Part shown: one piece after another, positions 1 through 9,896 of the stretch
Layout: each line of letters opens with the position of its first letter
Numbering within the stretch: position 1 is the first letter of the stretch
Assembly: GCA_004151065.3 (NCBI GenBank)
Contig: NWUY0300044355.1
Span: 4,295 to 16,727, forward strand
Reading direction: 5' to 3'
From: Larix sibirica
Taxonomy: Eukaryota > Streptophyta > Pinopsida > Pinales > Pinaceae
Length of the DNA: 12,433 bases
Position numbers and translations under genes: made by a program
Notes under the pieces: model-generated
The model's input: the letters and a program-made list of their open reading frames with translations, nothing else
Databases searched by the model: none
What the model was told of the DNA's origin: nothing

Positions 1-550
1 CAAATCTAAGAGGGAGTAACGGTATGTATCATGACATTTTATCACTATCCAACTTGTCAGAAGCATTCTCAAAACTTATATAGACACAAAACTATAATTA
101 TTTACACTAAAATTACAAATATATACAAGTGCTAAATTGCATTTTCTTTATAGAAGAGAAGAGTAAAGGAAAAGAAGAGGGATCCTTAGGTTCTCTTGAA
201 AAAAGGACATCATTTTCTGGTTGCTAAAAACATGCAATAATAAATGTTAGTACAGTGATCTATATTACTCAAATACTAGAATAAAGCATTGTATAACATG
301 ATGAGGGTGCTAGTGATAAATGCTAGTAATGTATCTAGTTTATTCTACACTTAGAAACTACTATTTTGAAAGGATCTACGTAAAACAAATATGTATTTTA
401 TGAGAAAATTATATATAAGTGAAGTAACAAATTCAAATTTAATTTTTTGAGGGTTCAAGTTGAGAGGTATTAGAATCTCTTCAAGATGACTATGGAGATC
501 TAGGGTAGAATGCTAAGGGACTAGTCCTTCGAAAATCACCAAACTTGACA
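1..550 (-). repeat. Partial LTR of the upstream element copy
   Basis: Duplicate of 3750-4299, the start of the 3' LTR as read on the minus strand. It is cut by the window edge. It also aligns with 9380-9933 of the 5' LTR at the lower, old level of similarity. The minus strand begins TGTCAAG at 550. Confidence 0.75.
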
Positions 551-2302
551 GGGTTTCTCTAGGGTAACACCCCTATTTTTGATGGATGGAGACCTGCAAA
601 ACAATTTACATACACAAAAGAGGAGAATTATTCCTCCTTGTTTCTTATGGGTGTAGCCTACATGAGAGAGGTTAACAAAGGAACATATACAACTAATAAA
701 ATGTGTACCTTAACTACTCATAAAAAATACAATAGAGCCTAGAAATAACATTACGTCTATCCTAATGGGAAATAATACCCTTTCAAAGTCAAATGAAAAC
801 AAAACAAGACATGTACTTGAATTGAAACAAGGTTACCTTACATGTATAAAATTAACATTTGCATCCACACAATCAAGGAACCACACCCTTATGACCTCCA
901 AAGGCTCACTAAATTATATTCTATATCTCAAAAATACAAGGATTTGGCACAATAATCAAACAAGAACCCCCTACAAAATGAGAGGAGAGTCCTCCTTAAA
1001 AACAACAAGGAGGATAGAATTCTCCCCCATTGAGCTCATGCATGATTTGATGAGAGAGTGACAAATGGAAGGATTTAGCAAATCCCTAATTACGTCTCCA
1101 AAACCTTATTTCACCATATGGAGGAGAACCCAAGATTAATTGATGAGTTAATTGGGACTTACTAGGCCTCCACTGCACTGCATGTGAAAATTGGAGCAAG
1201 ATGATGGAGTTAACCAAGTTAACTATTCCTAACTAAGACTCTCTAGTGCCATGCTTGAGAAAAATTAGTATTTTATCTCAGTTGTCTATGCCTCAAATTC
1301 CCTAATGCACAACCCCTTGAATAACTAGAGAAAATTTAGCAATTAAATAAGTTCAATTATCCCTCCAAAACCCTAATGCACCCCCTATTGGAGAAGTGGA
1401 ATAAATTGAGGAGTTAACTCCACAAATGACAAAGGGAACCAAGTAATGACTTGGCGATGACTCATGAGGTGGGTAAGGACACCATCTTACTCCATTGGAT
1501 GAGGGGAGACCCATGTATCCTCTTGATTGAGGGGGGAATGTGCTAGAAATATCCCCTTCTTGATATTTGACCCCCTCAAGTGATTTTACATAGTATTTTT
1601 CCAATTTTGCATCTCCAAGGGACCAAAAATGATATGCATGTATCTAAGACCATGGTGACTGATTAATTCTTACATCAGAACATAAAGCCTTAGACACCAT
1701 CCTGAGGCACGATCTAAGTTATAACAAACTTTTTCTTTGTAGGAGTGAGTGAAAAAACCATTTTGAACTCTGATCACTAGGATCTAAGTTCAACTAGGTA
1801 AAAACACACTCCAAAGGTGTCATAGCATGACTCACTCGGGCTATCCATTTTACACATGTAATGGATGCACAAATTTTACAAATAACCTCCTTTTCACCAT
1901 GAAAAAGTAGGTGCAAAGAGAATGCAAGTGGGAAAAATACTACTTGATATGCATGGGGGGCTAGAAGGTCCCTCAGTGGTGAAGTATTTTACTTAGCGAG
2001 CACCTTGTGCAGACTTGGTGGTAACAAATGGCTCCAACTTGGGAACATGTGCTTGATCTTTCGAAACTGGATGAGAATCCAGAATATCCAATGTGTAACT
2101 TCCAAAACATTTCAATCTTGAAAAGAAAATATTAAGTAGCATATGTTCAAATAAAAACCATCCAATGAAATAGCAACTGCATTATTTTAATATGAAACTA
2201 ACTACCAAATGAAACTATAATTCCTAAGTACTAGAATGAAATAACTAAAAAGAAAGGTTGTACATAAATGTGAAAAGTAAATGCTCATTCTAAGGATTTA
2301 TT
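551..2302 (-). other. 3' internal region, upstream copy
   Basis: Duplicate of 4300-6051 with four of the five differences found. Three of them (2012, 2016, 2032) fall in the 49-residue minus-strand frame (1993-2142) and all change the amino acid. The fourth (847) alters the plus-strand chance frame from Arg to Ile. No integrase motif is seen. Confidence 0.5.
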
Positions 2303-2659
2303 TTATCCTACTCTATGTATGATATGAACCAAATTTTTGGTGAAATAAAAAATATAATGTAGCCACCTTACCATTTTATCAATGTTAAATATTGTTCCCT
2401 TGTGTTTGGTTACCAGCCAAAACAAGGATACCTTATTTACCAAATGCAATCCTGTTGAGATATTCAATATGGAAGGATTGATCAGGAGATCATAAGCATG
2501 CACAATATCATTAAATTATTTCCAACAAATGAAAGTCTCCCCATAGGTTTCTTCTATCAAAATTTGGACAAGACTTACAAACATATATGTATCATGAGGC
2601 AACCCAACAAACTTATCACACTCATCTGAAAGGATAATGATTCGTGGTTGAAACATNTT
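2303..2659 (-). pseudogene. pol: Pol RNase H remnant, upstream copy
   Basis: Duplicate of the RNase H remnant described at 6052-6411, with the same in-frame stop (2516-2518) and the same loss of the TDH aspartate. The one difference changes CDEF to CDKF (2614). Upstream coding sequence is lost at the N at 2657. The open frame 2516-2722 that crosses the N joins pol to LTR sequence and is an artefact of the join. Confidence 0.58.
2657..2657. other. Assembly join (single N)
   Basis: One undetermined base at the point where the direct repeat stops and LTR sequence starts in mid-LTR. By comparison with 6407-7981, about 1.57 kb (gag, leader, primer site and LTR end) is missing here. It is best read as a scaffold gap of unknown true size. 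Confidence 0.8.
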
Positions 2660-4299
2660 AATAAAACTAGAAAACAACCTAACAATATAACTTATAAAGT
2701 GATCCATAGTTTCAACATACATGAAATAAATACCACAACCTTACTATTGGAAAAAAAGGGATACAACTATGAGACATGCAATACTCACATGCTACACTAA
2801 TAGATTAATTTACCAGTAGAAAATGAAGTGTTATCTAATTACTAGAAAGTGAAATCAAAGTCAACCTACTTGATTTAGGGATTGACCATTTGTTAGTGAA
2901 CCTACTTGGTGTAGGGATTGACCATTTGTTACAATTGAATTTGTTAATGGAAAGGGGGTTTCCAATATACACGAGGTATGTGTAAACAAGTCTAAATTAT
3001 CAAGTGTGGTTCCACATGACAAGGGGACTATATCAGAGTCACAACGACATGTCCACATTGACAGTAATCAAGGGTGTACCTAGTAGATTCCCTTCATTGC
3101 ATAATTTTCCCACAAGTGAAAAATCTATGGTATTTATGGACATTGGAATTATATCTTGGGGGGGTTGAATTTAATTCACTATGGAATTATTTGAATTTTT
3201 TAGGCTTGATATTAGATGGAATTAAATGACTTATTTATAATATTCATGAATAATTAAACATGAAACCTTATCATGCATCCAAATTCCTTCCAAATAAAAT
3301 CACAGGTGGTCTAATTACTACTTAAGCAAATTAGAAAAAACTATGCTAAGATAAGTAAAAGGGAAAAGTAAAAATCACGCACAAAAGTTACATGGAAGGG
3401 GTGGGGGGGATTTGAAAGAAAATTATTAAATTATGTGTTATAACGCGAGTTGAAGCCCTTGGAAATTCCTATTTTTGGTCCTTATGGACAACAACCAGGC
3501 TTACAAAGTTAGGATGTGGAAGTGAAGAAAGTGAGGTAAAGGATTTGTTTAGTTGGCACCTTGGGGGATTAACTGGTGGCTAGTCCTAGTTTCCTCTTGG
3601 ACTGATTTATGTTGTTCAAAACCTATGAAATAGAGATACCACACTAGAAATTTTTTGTCTTAAGTGATCTCTTTGATCACTTTAAAATGGTGGTTTGTCA
3701 TGCAGAATATTATTAGACCACAAACTAGCAAACAAGAAGATTAAGACTACAAATCTAAGAGGGAGTAACGGTATGTATCATGACATTTTATCACTATCCA
3801 ACTTGTCAGAAGCATTCTCAAAACTTATATAGACACAAAACTATAATTATTTACACTAAAATTACAAATATATACAAGTGCTAAATTGCATTTTCTTTAT
3901 AGAAGAGAAGAGTAAAGGAAAAGAAGAGGGATCCTTAGGTTCTCTTGAAAAAAGGACATCATTTTCTGGTTGCTAAAAACATGCAATAATAAATGTTAGT
4001 ACAGTGATCTATATTACTCAAATACTAGAATAAAGCATTGTATAACATGATGAGGGTGCTAGTGATAAATGCTAGTAATGTATCTAGTTTATTCTACACT
4101 TAGAAACTACTATTTTGAAAGGATCTACGTAAAACAAATATGTATTTTATGAGAAAATTATATATAAGTGAAGTAACAAATTCAAATTTAATTTTTTGAG
4201 GGTTCAAGTTGAGAGGTATTAGAATCTCTTCAAGATGACTATGGAGATCTAGGGTAGAATGCTAAGGGACTAGTCCTTCGAAAATCACCAAACTTGACA
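2658..4299 (-). repeat. 3' LTR of the Gypsy-type element, truncated at an N
   Basis: This stretch is the counterpart of 7982-9933. The match begins at the first base after the N at 2657 (TTAATAAAA in both), so about 197 bases that should end the LTR (the equivalents of 7785-7981) are missing. The inner edge is placed at 4299, where the minus strand begins TGTCAAG and similarity to the 5' LTR ends. Bases 3750-4299 are also the start of the near-identical block repeated at 1-550. The LTR differs from its partner by a 36-base tandem duplication at 2863-2934. Apparent short reading frames in it are chance. Confidence 0.75.
2863..2934. repeat. 36-base tandem duplication in the 3' LTR
   Basis: Two adjacent 36-base copies (2863-2898 and 2899-2934) begin AACCTACTTG and share AGGGATTGACCATTTGTTA. 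The other LTR has one diverged counterpart near 8250-8285, so the duplication arose after insertion or was lost from the partner. Confidence 0.8.
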
Positions 4300-6408
4300 G
4301 GGTTTCTCTAGGGTAACACCCCTATTTTTGATGGATGGAGACCTGCAAAACAATTTACATACACAAAAGAGGAGAATTATTCCTCCTTGTTTCTTATGGG
4401 TGTAGCCTACATGAGAGAGGTTAACAAAGGAACATATACAACTAATAAAATGTGTACCTTAACTACTCATAAAAAATACAATAGAGCCTAGAAATAACAT
4501 TACGTCTATCCTAATGGGAAATAATACCCTTTCAAAGTCAAATGAAAACAAAACAAGACATGTACTTGAATTGAAACAAGGTTACCTTACATGTAGAAAA
4601 TTAACATTTGCATCCACACAATCAAGGAACCACACCCTTATGACCTCCAAAGGCTCACTAAATTATATTCTATATCTCAAAAATACAAGGATTTGGCACA
4701 ATAATCAAACAAGAACCCCCTACAAAATGAGAGGAGAGTCCTCCTTAAAAACAACAAGGAGGATAGAATTCTCCCCCATTGAGCTCATGCATGATTTGAT
4801 GAGAGAGTGACAAATGGAAGGATTTAGCAAATCCCTAATTACGTCTCCAAAACCTTATTTCACCATATGGAGGAGAACCCAAGATTAATTGATGAGTTAA
4901 TTGGGACTTACTAGGCCTCCACTGCACTGCATGTGAAAATTGGAGCAAGATGATGGAGTTAACCAAGTTAACTATTCCTAACTAAGACTCTCTAGTGCCA
5001 TGCTTGAGAAAAATTAGTATTTTATCTCAGTTGTCTATGCCTCAAATTCCCTAATGCACAACCCCTTGAATAACTAGAGAAAATTTAGCAATTAAATAAG
5101 TTCAATTATCCCTCCAAAACCCTAATGCACCCCCTATTGGAGAAGTGGAATAAATTGAGGAGTTAACTCCACAAATGACAAAGGGAACCAAGTAATGACT
5201 TGGCGATGACTCATGAGGTGGGTAAGGACACCATCTTACTCCATTGGATGAGGGGAGACCCATGTATCCTCTTGATTGAGGGGGGAATGTGCTAGAAATA
5301 TCCCCTTCTTGATATTTGACCCCCTCAAGTGATTTTACATAGTATTTTTCCAATTTTGCATCTCCAAGGGACCAAAAATGATATGCATGTATCTAAGACC
5401 ATGGTGACTGATTAATTCTTACATCAGAACATAAAGCCTTAGACACCATCCTGAGGCACGATCTAAGTTATAACAAACTTTTTCTTTGTAGGAGTGAGTG
5501 AAAAAACCATTTTGAACTCTGATCACTAGGATCTAAGTTCAACTAGGTAAAAACACACTCCAAAGGTGTCATAGCATGACTCACTCGGGCTATCCATTTT
5601 ACACATGTAATGGATGCACAAATTTTACAAATAACCTCCTTTTCACCATGAAAAAGTAGGTGCAAAGAGAATGCAAGTGGGAAAAATACTACTTGATATG
5701 CATGGGGGGCTAGAAGGTCCCTCAGTGGTGAAGTATTTTACTTAGCGAGCACCTTGTGCAAACTCGGTGGTAACAAATGGATCCAACTTGGGAACATGTG
5801 CTTGATCTTTCGAAACTGGATGAGAATCCAGAATATCCAATGTGTAACTTCCAAAACATTTCAATCTTGAAAAGAAAATATTAAGTAGCATATGTTCAAA
5901 TAAAAACCATCCAATGAAATAGCAACTGCATTATTTTAATATGAAACTAACTACCAAATGAAACTATAATTCCTAAGTACTAGAATGAAATAACTAAAAA
6001 GAAAGGTTGTACATAAATGTGAAAAGTAAATGCTCATTCTAAGGATTTATTTTATCCTACTCTATGTATGATATGAACCAAATTTTTGGTGAAATAAAAA
6101 ATATAATGTAGCCACCTTACCATTTTATCAATGTTAAATATTGTTCCCTTGTGTTTGGTTACCAGCCAAAACAAGGATACCTTATTTACCAAATGCAATC
6201 CTGTTGAGATATTCAATATGGAAGGATTGATCAGGAGATCATAAGCATGCACAATATCATTAAATTATTTCCAACAAATGAAAGTCTCCCCATAGGTTTC
6301 TTCTATCAAAATTTGGACAAGACTTACAAACATATATGTATCATGAGGCAACCCAACAAACTCATCACACTCATCTGAAAGGATAATGATTCGTGGTTGA
6401 AACATATT
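3750..6408. repeat. Direct repeat, second copy (partner 1-2659)
   Basis: This is the partner of the block at the start of the window. Here the sequence runs on without a gap into the gag region on the right and into LTR sequence on the left, so it is the more complete version. The point of divergence (6409) is within pol, not at any element edge, so the repeat boundary is not a natural transposon end. Confidence 0.95.
4300..6051 (-). other. 3' internal region of the Gypsy-type element, no integrase seen
   Basis: This lies between the RNase H remnant and the 3' LTR, where integrase belongs. I could not find an HHCC zinc finger or a DDE integrase core in any minus-strand frame. Visible minus-strand open stretches are an 83-codon frame (5102-5353), unlike any family I know, and a 49-residue frame (5742-5891, start ATG) ending FVTTEFAQGAR. 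A 98-codon plus-strand frame (4514-4810) runs against the element and is probably chance. A polypurine tract should sit next to 4299; the minus strand there reads AGGGGTGTTACCCTAGAGAA before the LTR, at best a decayed tract. The same region occurs at 551-2302. It may be a decayed integrase, a lineage-specific extension, or an unrelated insertion. Confidence 0.5.
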
Positions 6409-6411
6409 TAT
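6052..6411 (-). pseudogene. pol: Pol remnant: RNase H domain of Ty3/Gypsy type
   Basis: RNase H degrades the RNA strand during reverse transcription. Read on the minus strand, SDECDEFVGL (first Asp at 6373-6375) matches the family pattern SDASDFAVG. It is followed at family spacing by a S-x6-E-x2-Y segment like ASR..AEKNY. After an in-frame stop (6265-6267) come HAYDLL, like FRHYLL, then VNKVSLFWLVTK, like the TDHxALKYLVNK motif, and DKMVRWL with a IFYFTKN stretch, like RIARWLLLFQEFDF. The catalytic Asp of the TDH motif has become Asn, so the domain is dead. No reverse transcriptase YxDD segment lies upstream; only about 70 bases separate this from the end of the gag remnant. A duplicate lies at 2303-2659. 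The call rests on motif order and spacing read by eye. Confidence 0.62.
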
Positions 6412-6477
6412 AATAACATAATCCCCACACTAATCCAAATCATGAGAAACTTATGCATGTGAGGATAAAGGATAACA

Positions 6478-7386
6478 CTAACCCTCCATTGGTTGCATCA
6501 AATCTATTTTCTCAATGAAATGTTGTCCCAAGTCTGTATCACTAGTAATTGTGTGTGGTTGAGAATGTTCACAAGAATAGTATGAATGTGCCTCATCCAT
6601 ACCAATATGTCCAAAGGTCTCAAAATAAACACTCTCTTCTTTGGATATATAAAAAAATGGTATTTTCCAAGTATGTCCAATAATCATCATCCAAATCTTT
6701 ATAAAAATGGGGAAGTGTTCATCAATAGTAACATACCCTTGGCTACTCCTATCCTTTGCATGCTCATAATCATCATACTTAGAAGGCTTGGTTTAAAAAA
6801 TATTACAAGGGGATAATCTTAGCAAAACTTCATCACCATGAGGAGAACAAGGAGGAGTGTCAACATGCACACCACGGGCCTCATCATATATTTCTTCATG
6901 AGATTATGAAAGGGTTTCTTTCTATTCCATAGTATCCTCAATGATCTTTTCACTCTTGTTTCCTCTTTTGAATCAAGATGTGCTCTTTTTATTTTAGGAA
7001 TGTGGGTAAGGAAATATTTAATAACCTCCTCAATATCATAATTCTTCTTCAAGAGACCAATCATGGAGAAATTCCTTGAAGAAATATTCCATTGAAGATA
7101 TTTCATTGGAATTAAATCGCACAACTCAATCTTCAACATCATCCCTGAAAGTAAAAAATAATACCTTCATCAAATCATCTTCATGTAATATATTGAAATC
7201 AATCACAACTTTGATGAATGATGTAATGTGATCATCAAGTGGATCACAATACCCAGAATATACAAGAATGAAATGAAACTCTATAAATAAATCAAATCCT
7301 TCATTTGGGTATCTAGGGATGCCCCTAAGGTCGATCTGAGGAAAAAACCTTTCCAGGGACTCATAATCCTCATATTGGGGAACCAT
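6478..7386 (-). pseudogene. gag: Gag polyprotein remnant, Ty3/Gypsy type
   Basis: Gag forms the retrotransposon capsid. The frame opens with ATG at 7386 (MVPQYEDYESLERFFPQIDL) and has the usual proline-rich start followed by a YPNEG segment. The core of the Retrotrans_gag fold is visible: EDDLMKVLFFTFRDDVED, then a TGA (7123-7125) where the family has the W of the WF motif, then an SISSW-like stretch read as EISSMEYFFKEFLHDW. About 15 codons later the frame is lost. Coding-like sequence continues in other frames, including an acidic piece containing EEIYDEARGVHVDTPPCSPH near 6840-6900 and a 70-codon open segment ending at 6478. At least one nonsense change and about two frameshifts make it non-functional. 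No CCHC zinc knuckle is visible. The identity of the first 130 codons is firm; assignment of the C-terminal part to gag rests on position. Confidence 0.8.
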
Positions 7387-7760
7387 CCAAAAATTAATTT
7401 ATAAAAATAATAATGCACAATAACTCATACACAATCATCCTAATGGAGTTTTCAGACAATGAGCTTCAAATATTTTCAAGGTTTCACATGTGCTCATCTC
7501 TACACACAACAACGTTTCAAAACTTTGTGAGGAGCAGTGTTTATCCCTTGAATGGAATCACTATGCAAGAGGAAAAATATGCAATAATAATATCTCACAA
7601 AGTTTCTTTTTTCTTTTGTAAATTACTTGTTAGAAAATTGAAAAATGCTAGTGGAGTCTCCAAATGAAAATGTTAAAATCCTACTCTAAAATATCCAACA
7701 AAAAAGTAATAAAAATAAGAAAAAACAAGTTTATTAATCTCATGTGATAAAAATATTGTA
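7387..7760 (-). other. Leader between primer site and gag
   Basis: This is untranslated leader of the minus-strand element. It is AT-rich, has no supported reading frame, and its length of about 370 bases is ordinary for a Ty3-type leader. A plus-strand frame at 7413-7667 is a chance overlap. Confidence 0.55.
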
Positions 7761-7780
7761 TCCCTAGCAATGACACCAAG
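7761..7780 (-). promoter_or_regulatory. Primer binding site, tRNA-Asp type (decayed)
   Basis: The minus strand reads TTGGTGTCATTGCTAGGGAT (7779-7760). The known plant primer site complementary to the tRNA-Asp 3' end, used by Athila-type and some other Ty3 elements, is TTGGCGCCGTTGCCGGGGAT. Fifteen of 20 bases match, and all five differences are C-to-T or G-to-A at CpG or CHG positions, as expected from deamination of methylated cytosine. It lies a few bases inside the LTR edge and about 370 bases before gag, the correct place for first-strand priming. Confidence 0.72.
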
Positions 7781-8549
7781 ATGATGCTACCGATATCCGC
7801 ACATGAACATGAGGAAAATATCAACCTATTGAGAGTAGCCTTGGGGTAAATTCAATGAGTTATGTGCCCACTCACCACAATACTTGGCTCCTTTTATTTA
7901 GGAAAACTCCCAAACAAAATCCAAGGTAGGTAGACCTTATAAAATTATAGGATGAACACCTTGGAAAAGGTTACTTAGGAGTTAATAAAAATAGGAAAAC
8001 AACCTGATAATATAACTTATCAAGTGATTCACAGTTTTAGAATGCATGAAATAAAGACCAGTTCCTTACTATTGGGAAAAATGATACAACTATGAAACAT
8101 GAACTAATTGCAAGCTACACTAATATATTATTCTACTAGTAGAAAATCAAATGTTAGCTAATTACTAGAAAATGAAAGCAAAGTCAAATTCTGAATTCAC
8201 CAAGGCAAGGATTAACTTTGATTCTTAAATGGAGGTGGGTCGAATTGTAAACATGCTTGGTGCAGGGATCGATTGTTTGTTATAATTGAATTTTTTAACG
8301 GAAATGGATTTTCCAATATACGTGAGGTGCGTGGAAACAAATCCGGGTTCTCAAGTGTGCTTCCACATGAGAAGAGGATTAGACTGGAGTTACGGGGGTA
8401 TGTCCAACACTAAGACCAATCGAGGGTGTAGTCTAACAAGTCCCCATAGTAACTACATAGTAGATTCCATTCACTGTAGAATTTTCCCACAAGTGACAAA
8501 TTTATGGTGTTTATAGACGTTGGAATTATGTCTTGGTGGGCCCGGAGAG

Positions 8550-8623
8550 GGGCCTAATTTTAATTGATTGTGGAATTAATTAGAATATTTTAGGATTGAT
8601 ATTAGATGGAATGAAATGAGTGA
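8550..8623 (+). repeat. 74-base direct repeat, left of misplaced segment
   Basis: Matches 8786-8859 with two differences. It is far longer than any target-site duplication. The partner LTR has this sequence once (about 3163-3230). It is best explained as overlapping contig ends that were not merged. Confidence 0.85.
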
Positions 8624-8785
8624 NAAGTAGAATATTGAGGGACTAGTCTTTTGAAATGTACCAAGCATAATGTTTAGAGACTAGTCCTTTCAAAGGCACC
8701 AATTTGTTAGAATAATTAAGCCATATAGACCTTGGTTTATACATTATTTTATGTCTCATACTGGTTTATAAGATGTTATTTGTNN
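8624..8785. other. N-bounded misplaced segment
   Basis: N at 8624 and NN at 8784-8785 enclose 159 bases that match 9886-10044 without indels and with four differences. The segment holds the outer edge of the Gypsy-type LTR plus the first 78 bases of the Copia-type LTR, so it is the same junction as at 9965/9966. The other LTR (2658-4299) has nothing at this point. It is probably a short contig from an allele or related copy placed in the wrong gap. Confidence 0.85.
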
Positions 8786-8859
8786 GGGCCTAATTTTAAT
8801 TGATTGTGGAATTAATTAGAATATGTTTGGATTGATATTAGATGGAATGAAATGAGTGA
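8786..8859 (+). repeat. 74-base direct repeat, right of misplaced segment
   Basis: Second copy of 8550-8623. From here the LTR continues in step with the partner LTR (TTATAATATTCATGAATAAT in both), so this copy joins onto the true downstream sequence. Confidence 0.85.
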
Positions 8860-9896
8860 TTTATAATATTCATGAATAATTAAACATGAAACCTTATCAT
8901 GCATCCAAATTCCTTCCAACTTAAATAACATGTGGTCTAATTACTACTTAAGAAAATTAGAAAAAAACATGCTAATCTAAGTAAACGGGAAAAGCAACAA
9001 TCACACACAAAGTGACACAGAGAGGGCGGTAGGGGGTATTCGAAACCACCTCCCTACCTTATGTATTATAATGGGATATGCATCCCTTATAAACTCTTAT
9101 TATTGGTCCTTATGGCCAATAATTATGATTACAAAGTTAGGATGTGGAAGTGAAGAAAGCGTAATTTAAAATATTTGTTTAGTTGACACCCTAGGGGATT
9201 GAATGGTGGCAATTCCCGACTACCTCTTGGACTGATTTATTTATGTTGAAGACCTGAAAATTAGAGATATAAAACCATCAAAATTTTTTCTCTAAGTGCT
9301 ATCTTTGATCCCTCCAAAAAGGATGTTTGTCCTATAGAAGATTGTTAGAGTACAAACTAGTAAATAGGAATATTAGGACTACAAATCTAACAGGGAGTAA
9401 GGGTCTGTATCATGATATTTTCTCATTGTCCAATTTGTGGGAAGTGAGATAAAATATTATGCAGAAAGAAAATTATAATTATTTACACTAAAATTACAAT
9501 GATATACAAGTGCTAAATTGTATTTTCTTTAGAGAAGCAAATAGTAAAGGCAAAGAAGAGGGGGCATTGGGTTCTCCTAAAAAAAAGCCAGCCCTTTGGG
9601 GCTGCTAAAAACCTGAAAACTTCAATTTTAGTAAATCGAGCTGTATTATTCAAATATTACAAATGAACCATTATCTAACATGATCAGAGTACTAATGCTA
9701 AATGCTGGTAACGTATCTAGTTTAGTCTACACTTAGAAACTAGTATTTTGAAAGGATCTACTTGAGAAAATACATATTTTTATGAACAAAGTAGATATAA
9801 TTGAAGTAACAAATTGAAATTTAAGTTTTGAGAGGGCTATAGTTGATAGGGATAGGAAACTCTTCAATATTACTATGGAGATACGAAGTAGAATAT

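Larger units (their letters stand above)
1..2659. repeat. Direct repeat, first copy (partner 3750-6408)
   Basis: Every base aligns with 3750-6408 at a constant offset of 3749 and without indels. The five substitutions I found are at 847, 2012, 2016, 2032 and 2614, giving about 99.8% identity. The copy carries part of a 3' LTR (1-550), the 3' internal region (551-2302) and the RNase H remnant (2303-2659). The right end of the match is at the N at 2657; after it, LTR sequence follows instead of gag. The left end lies outside the window. It is either a recent tandem duplication or one locus assembled twice. Confidence 0.95.

Noticed and set aside
765-1061. 98-codon plus-strand open frame, repeated at 4514-4810
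   Set aside because: It runs against the element's coding strand and has no family resemblance. It is preserved in both places only because the whole block is 99.8% identical.
1208-1224. Short palindromes such as AGTTAAC-CAA-GTTAACT and GGAGTTAACTCC near 1409
   Set aside because: Stems of 6-7 bases are expected by chance in AT-rich DNA of this length.
1353-1604. 83-codon minus-strand frame, repeated at 5102-5353
   Set aside because: The strand is right for the element, but the composition is unlike any gag, pol or env segment I know. It is mentioned in the internal-region entry but not called as a gene.
2516-2722. 68-codon minus-strand frame containing X
   Set aside because: It crosses the N at 2657 and joins pol remnant to LTR sequence, so the fusion is an assembly product.
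3662-3682. 8-base stem AAGTGATC / GATCACTT with a 5-base loop
   Set aside because: It is inside the LTR, the partner LTR has lost the pairing, and there is no sign of a terminator or RNA gene.
6586-6816. 76-codon plus-strand frame
   Set aside because: It overlaps the gag remnant on the opposite strand and has no recognisable features.
8286-8516. 76-codon plus-strand frame in the 5' LTR
   Set aside because: It lies wholly in LTR sequence. The equivalent stretch of the other LTR (about 2945-3170) does not keep it open.
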